A stretch of DNA of 64,000 nucleotides from positions 1 to 64,000 of the forward strand of contig NZ_MBTG01000023.1 in assembly GCF_002027705.1 (NCBI RefSeq). Direction: 5' to 3'. Shown here piece by piece: positions 59,936 to 64,000 of the stretch (position 1 is its first letter; every line of letters starts with the position of its first letter). Below the pieces are notes generated by a model. That model saw only the letters and a program-made list of their open reading frames with translations. It was not told the DNA's origin and did not search any database. Origin of the DNA: Paenibacillus ferrarius (lineage in GTDB: Bacteria > Bacillota > Bacilli > Paenibacillales > NBRC-103111). Both the position numbers and the translations under genes were made by a program.

Positions 59936-62302
59936 TTAGTAATAAATTCGCGGCTGATCTTGATCCTGAAGCTCGGAACGCTTCTGCAAGAAGCGGTAGA
60001 ACGCGCTAGCTGCTTGTGCTTTCGTTACTTCCTGCTGCGGCGCGAATTGCCCGTTAGTCAGCGTCATAATGTCCAGCCCCACTACAATGGCAGCGACACC
60101 TACCTGTTTGAGCTTGGCAGCATCGGCAAACTGTTGATTAAAGACACCATCGAACTTCGCTAAAGCTTTGTAGCCCAGCGCTTTCACAATGAGCTGCGCC
60201 ATATCTTCGCGGTCCAGCGTAGCATCTGGGTTGAACTCCGTGCCGCCGTCCAGCAATCCGCGATCAACCGCATTTTCGACATATGCGAAATATGGCGAGG
60301 AATTGCTCACATCCGCAAAGGAAGCCTTCCGATCCGCTCCGTAATAAATGCCGCCGCCTCCGCCATTCATGGCGATGACGAGCATTTTGACCAGTTCGCC
60401 ACGCTTAATCAGTTGATCCGGATTTACCTTGCCGTCCTTCACATCCAAGGCTTGATAATCCAGCATAAGCTGCAGCTCATTTTTAGCCCAATGATTGTCG
60501 ATGTCGCTGACGACGATTTTGTCCAAGGAGATCGTCTCGCCTGTTTGGCTATTGCGCCAAACTCCGGTTTGTGCGTCCAACAGATAAGCATCACGGTTGT
60601 ATTTGGGAATGAGCGAGTAGACAAGCTTAGCTACCTTTTTCTCACTCGTAGTCGAAGCAGAAGAAGGCGGAGTTTCTCCGGCTGCAATCATCACGCGATA
60701 CTTCTCAATCGGTATGCCGCCAATGTATCCAGTATCCTCAAGCGTATAATTGAGCTGTATATCAAACTGTGCGAGCCAGAGATCTTTGGCTTTATTAATA
60801 GCCAGCACTTCCGGCTTCTGTTTCGGATACGGCAAAGAACTGATGGAGAAATTATAGTTCGTTATTTGACCGGTTACCCGATCAATACTCACGGACACTT
60901 CCTCATTGTTTGCACTGACTCCGTCGATGACACGATTGAAATGAATATCCCAATTCCGCAGCTGCTTCAGCTGCTCTGGCGTATAATCCTTCTCAGACTG
61001 CACGCGAAGCACCAACTGATCTGTGTAGGCAGGAAGCTGTTGTTTCACTAGATCAACGGCTTTGGCGACCGCATCCGCGTAGGCAACTTTGCCTTCAATA
61101 TCTTTGGGAGCATCAGGACCAACTGGCATGTAACTGCTGAAGCTCATAATTTCTCCCGTCTTGCTATTCACATTGGCCCACGCGCTTCTACCTGGAACCT
61201 TGCTCACCATATCCTTCTCAGCCTCTATCGTCCAGCTTAAATTCCAGCTCGAGCTTGTTTCTGCTGTTTCAGGATTGGTACTTTCATTGTAGGAAGCATC
61301 TCTGAGCTTGAAATCCGCTGGCAGATTAAATACGGAAACTACTTTCTTCACAGCCTCTTCCTTCGTCAAATCCAAATTAGCCGGATGCGCAGCTGCGAGA
61401 GGTTTATCAGTCAAAGGCTTAACCCCTTGCTGGCCATTCATTGCTTTAATCGGGCTCCATACCTCACCAGTCTCAGCATTCAGCGAAAATGGATTCAACA
61501 TATACGAAATAATCGGAAGCTTTTTGCCTCTAGCACTGTACGGAATCTGATACTGCAAAGAAAGCTCAGCCTTATCGTGGAACAATTGGGCCGCCTTCTC
61601 TTTGGATATCGGAGTTACCTGGGCCGGGAAAGTGATATCATCCTGCCAATTGTAGTTGTAGCTTGTAACCTGCCCATCCCCGTTAACGCTGACATTAATC
61701 CCATTCATGCCAAAAGGAACTCCGCCTACCGAGCGATCGTATCGAAGGTTATAAACATAATTGCCATTCAAAGGCGTGCGAAATGCCTTCTCCTCCGTAT
61801 CATTATAGACAAGCTCCTTCTGCTTCTCGGGATTGATTTTGGCAATGAACGTGGAAGCCACCTCTTTGGCTGCTTTGAAATCTACCTTTGGCGGATAGCT
61901 CGGCTTATGTGCAGGATCATTGTCATTCAAAGAGAATGACATCAGCGTGCCGTCCATACCGTTAATGGACACACTCAGATACCCATAGTTCTGATCCTTC
62001 ACTTTGCGTGTATACGAAATGTTCCATGTCGGCAAATTCTGACCATTCATGGTGTAATACCCATTCAGGCTGATTGATTGCAAAGCAAATCCATCCGGCA
62101 GCGTTATGTATGTCTTAGCTCGCTCCAGCGCTTGCTCTTTCGTAATCTTGGCATCCTGCATCTTGCCATCCCCCGGTGCTAACGGCATAGAAATCGCTTT
62201 GCCCTCCACGACCTCGTTCGCCCATACACCTGGAGCAGCGGTTAGCAGCAATGTGGAAGCAAGGACCAACGTTCCAGCTTGTTTGACAATATTCAATGTC
62301 AT
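59936..62302 (-). CDS. S-layer-anchored protein with YcdB/YcdC domains
   Basis: A 788-residue exported protein. The signal peptide has a hydrophobic core ending near GVWA-NE (residue 28). The central ~570 residues carry three or four repeats of the YcdB/YcdC type (strand-rich units such as TYITLPDGFALQSISLNGYY and VTGQITNYNFS), related to PepSY-like inhibitor domains. Three SLH modules follow from about residue 590 (IDNHWAKNELQLMLDYQALD, FADVSNSSPYFAYVENAVDR, then EVTKAQAASAFYRFL), anchoring the protein to secondary cell-wall polymer. ATG 62302 is only 3 nt from AGGAGG; TTG 62296 at 9 nt may be the true start. Function unknown. Confidence 0.85.
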   Translation of the reverse strand: MTLNIVKQAGTLVLASTLLLTAAPGVWANEVVEGKAISMPLAPGDGKMQDAKITKEQALERAKTYITLPDGFALQSISLNGYYTMNGQNLPTWNISYTRKVKDQNYGYLSVSINGMDGTLMSFSLNDNDPAHKPSYPPKVDFKAAKEVASTFIAKINPEKQKELVYNDTEEKAFRTPLNGNYVYNLRYDRSVGGVPFGMNGINVSVNGDGQVTSYNYNWQDDITFPAQVTPISKEKAAQLFHDKAELSLQYQIPYSARGKKLPIISYMLNPFSLNAETGEVWSPIKAMNGQQGVKPLTDKPLAAAHPANLDLTKEEAVKKVVSVFNLPADFKLRDASYNESTNPETAETSSSWNLSWTIEAEKDMVSKVPGRSAWANVNSKTGEIMSFSSYMPVGPDAPKDIEGKVAYADAVAKAVDLVKQQLPAYTDQLVLRVQSEKDYTPEQLKQLRNWDIHFNRVIDGVSANNEEVSVSIDRVTGQITNYNFSISSLPYPKQKPEVLAINKAKDLWLAQFDIQLNYTLEDTGYIGGIPIEKYRVMIAAGETPPSSASTTSEKKVAKLVYSLIPKYNRDAYLLDAQTGVWRNSQTGETISLDKIVVSDIDNHWAKNELQLMLDYQALDVKDGKVNPDQLIKRGELVKMLVIAMNGGGGGIYYGADRKASFADVSNSSPYFAYVENAVDRGLLDGGTEFNPDATLDREDMAQLIVKALGYKALAKFDGVFNQQFADAAKLKQVGVAAIVVGLDIMTLTNGQFAPQQEVTKAQAASAFYRFLQKRSELQDQDQPRIYY

Positions 62303-62426
62303 CTTCCTCCTTAGCGTTTGTACGCTTTTACCTAAAAGATATCTACAATCCCCTAACGAAACGTATTGGTAAAATGTTGCTTGGAAGTTGCCTGACAGGC
62401 TTTTTATTTTTTATCCAACCGCGCAC

Positions 62427-62475
62427 AAAAAAAAGCACATGCCCGAGCCACCCTTAAGGCGTTCAGACACGTGCA
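62427..62475 (-). terminator. Terminator of rluF
   Basis: GCACATG (62435-62441) pairs with CACGTGC (62468-62474) with one mismatch; on the minus strand eight T residues follow. It lies directly after the rluF stop. Confidence 0.75.
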
Positions 62476-62476
62476 C

Positions 62477-63190
62477 TTATTTACTCGATTTGGAGCTTTC
62501 CTGACTAAGCGTCTGCATTAAATCCTGCATTTCGCCTTGCGTCAAATTCCGCCATTTCCCCACTTTCAGTGTCCCTAGATGGATATGCATAATCCGTACG
62601 CGCTGAAGTCGCACCACACGGTATCCAAACGCTTCGCACATCCGGCGAATTTGCCGGTTAAGCCCTTGGGTCAAAATGATGCGGAAAACACGGTCCCCAA
62701 CCTGATAAATCTCACAAGGTTTTGTCATTGTTCCCAGAATACGAACGCCGCTTCCCATTCCTTGCAAAAACATGGGGGTTATCGGCCGATTAACCGTTAC
62801 AATGTACTCTTTATCGTGATTATTTTCCGCTCGCAGAATCTGGTTCACAATATCCCCGTTATTGGTCAAAAGAATAAGCCCTTCCGAATCTTTGTCCAGT
62901 CGGCCTATGGGGAAAATGCGCTCCGAATGCCCGACGAAGTCGACGATGTTGCCTTTGATATGCGCTTCAGTCGTGCTGGTAATCCCTACTGGCTTGTTGA
63001 GCGCTATGTAGACATGCTCCTTCTTCTCCCCGATCACCTGTCCGTCAATGCGAACCTCATCGCCAGGCCCTACAACGCTTCCCAATCCGGCGAGCTCGCC
63101 GTTAATGGTAACACGCTTCGCCTCCACCCACTTGTCCGCTTCGCGTCTGGAGCAAACGCCGGTTTCACTAATAAATTTATTAATTCTCAT
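62477..63190 (-). CDS. rluF: 23S rRNA pseudouridine synthase RluF
   Basis: A 237-residue RsuA/RluB/RluF-family enzyme. An N-terminal S4 RNA-binding domain (INKFISETGVCSRREADKWV) is followed by the synthase core, with catalytic Asp99 in GRLDKDSEGL and the family motifs NKPVGI, HDKEYIVTV, LNRQIRRMCEAFGY and LQRVRIM. GNIVDFVGHSERIFPIGRLD and GSGVRILGTMTKP are closest to RluF, which modifies U2604 of 23S rRNA in Escherichia coli. ATG 63190. Monocistronic. Confidence 0.92.
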   Translation of the reverse strand: MRINKFISETGVCSRREADKWVEAKRVTINGELAGLGSVVGPGDEVRIDGQVIGEKKEHVYIALNKPVGITSTTEAHIKGNIVDFVGHSERIFPIGRLDKDSEGLILLTNNGDIVNQILRAENNHDKEYIVTVNRPITPMFLQGMGSGVRILGTMTKPCEIYQVGDRVFRIILTQGLNRQIRRMCEAFGYRVVRLQRVRIMHIHLGTLKVGKWRNLTQGEMQDLMQTLSQESSKSSK

Positions 63191-63385
63191 ACCTGGGAAA
63201 TTCCCTTCTATGCCGTAATCAGACCACTCAAGTACTTCTTATTATGCTGGATTCGCGCATTCGGTTCAAGTAGCCCTGCCTGGAGAATTGTATTCTATGA
63301 AAATAGTATACATAAACTAGTAAATTCATCCACGCGAAATCTTCGAATCTAGCATCTATTAATTCTAGAACAGGAGGGATGCTAA

Positions 63386-63715
63386 ATGAGTATGAAACCT
63401 ATTAAAAAAACGCGCGCGACTTACAAAAAAGCTGTCGCCACAGCTAAACAAGCTAACCGCAAAACCGATTTGGGCAACGGATTCCAACGTTTCTTTTTTA
63501 ACCGCACCATCACGCCTAACACGTATTTCACCTTTACCTTCAATGGGGGAAGCTTAAAACCGATTAGTGGCGGATTCTTTATCGCTAATCAGAACTCGTT
63601 GCCTGCCTATGCAACCAGCTTCTACAACCAAAGTGATTTTGTTTATGTGATAACCGTCTTCAATCCTACTTCTTTCACTCGTGCCATTTCCTTTACCTTT
63701 GTTGCTAAGCAGTAA
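63386..63715 (+). CDS. Small beta-rich protein, unknown
   Basis: A 109-residue soluble protein: a very basic N-terminus (KPIKKTRATYKKAVATAKQA) followed by a strand-rich Phe/Thr/Asn region (NRTITPNTYFTFTFNGGSLK, FYNQSDFVYVITVFNP). The pattern of aromatic-Thr strands suggests a compact beta-sandwich, possibly a spore or surface protein. ATG 63386 has GGAGGG seven nt upstream. I do not recognise it. It is flanked by rluF (divergent) and an NAD(P)-binding protein. Confidence 0.7.
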   Translation: MSMKPIKKTRATYKKAVATAKQANRKTDLGNGFQRFFFNRTITPNTYFTFTFNGGSLKPISGGFFIANQNSLPAYATSFYNQSDFVYVITVFNPTSFTRAISFTFVAKQ

Positions 63716-63799
63716 GGGAGAAGCAGCCTGACACTTTTCTATCTATCTGAACGATGTTTGATATACTAAGAGAAACTATGCATCATCAGGAGGACAATT

Positions 63800-64000
63800 A
63801 TGCGCATCCTGCTCTTGGGAGCCACAGGCCGAGTCGGCCAACGAATTATGCAACGGGCCTTGATGGACAAACACGAGGTCACTGCGCTTGTTCGCAGTCC
63901 GGACAAGATCACTCTCTCGTCCGATCAGCTCACTTTATTACGCGGAGACGCTTGTCATGCCGATGATATCCATGCTGCTGTCAGCGGCGTGGATGTGATC
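63800..64000 (+). CDS. NAD(P)-binding (NmrA/SDR-like) protein, 5' part
   Basis: The gene runs off the right edge; 67 codons are visible. The start MRILLLGATGRVGQRIMQRA is a dinucleotide-binding G-A-T-G-x-x-G loop, followed by HEVTALVRSPDK and an LLRGDACHADDI stretch, the pattern of NmrA-like or atypical short-chain dehydrogenases. ATG 63800 has CAGGAGGA five nt upstream. Confidence 0.85.
   Translation, partial: MRILLLGATGRVGQRIMQRALMDKHEVTALVRSPDKITLSSDQLTLLRGDACHADDIHAAVSGVDVI

Noticed and set aside
1..64000. tRNA, rRNA, insertion sequence or prophage genes
   Set aside because: No cloverleaf, rRNA-like stretch, transposase, integrase or phage structural gene was recognised in any intergenic region or reading frame.

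Overview
The window looks like a chromosomal segment of a spore-forming Firmicute of the Paenibacillaceae, most likely Paenibacillus or a close relative. The grounds are strong AGGAGG-type ribosome binding sites, long oligosaccharide-type binding lipoproteins paired with YesM/YesN two-component systems, a SigY-YxlC-YxlD cassette, an S-layer (SLH) protein, a GH46 chitosanase and class II galT. I saw no rRNA, tRNA, CRISPR array, phage or insertion sequence. This is inference from reading the sequence; no database search was run.

Layout. 0-3 kb: two cyclic-di-GMP phosphodiesterase genes (HD-GYP, and an EAL protein with a dead GGDEF). 3-6.3 kb: a DUF2306 membrane protein, a TetR repressor with a textbook promoter/operator, its DUF418 partner and a methyltransferase. 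6.5-12.8 kb: a sugar-type ABC importer (two permeases and a lipoprotein) with its YesN/YesM pair. 13-20.7 kb: a PD-(D/E)XK-like protein with an HTH, an ABC-F ATPase, a sulfurtransferase, acetyltransferases and RecQ. 20.9-25.4 kb: a SWIM-domain protein overlapping an SNF2 helicase. 25.4-28.9 kb: an accessory zone with a 9-bp minisatellite, two copies of an interspersed palindromic repeat, a broken chitosanase duplicate next to the intact gene, and remnants of two other genes. 29-37.6 kb: an EAL protein, a hybrid histidine kinase, a stand-alone UMP kinase with an unusual leader, an ABC-2 drug-type exporter and a double-GNAT protein. 37.7-42.6 kb: sigY-yxlC-yxlD, then a nitrilase/GNAT/GNAT/oxidoreductase run. 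43-47.9 kb: galK-galE-galT with a divergent AraC regulator. 48-55 kb: a chemoreceptor and a BMP-type nucleoside importer. 55.2-58.7 kb: a diguanylate cyclase behind a c-di-GMP-I riboswitch, then ilvA and a 53-residue membrane peptide. 58.7-59.9 kb: tandemly duplicated palindromic repeats and a 10-bp minisatellite. 60-64 kb: an SLH/YcdB-type surface protein, rluF, a small unknown protein and the start of an NAD(P)-binding protein.

The strongest theme is cyclic-di-GMP. There are four turnover proteins, and two of them are mirror images: one keeps EAL and has lost GGDEF, the other keeps GGDEF and has lost EAL. The active cyclase sits behind a c-di-GMP-I aptamer with a terminator, so it probably senses its own product.

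Most worth following are two things. (1) A roughly 100-nt structured element is found twice on the minus strand (56815-56915 and 59815-59924). It has conserved single-stranded segments, one completely re-sequenced but still paired stem and a compensatory pair change in the other. One copy lies between the c-di-GMP-I riboswitch and the cyclase. (2) A five-copy nested palindrome of about 200 bp has four cores spaced 50-51, 61 and 50-51 bp apart in every copy and both orientations.
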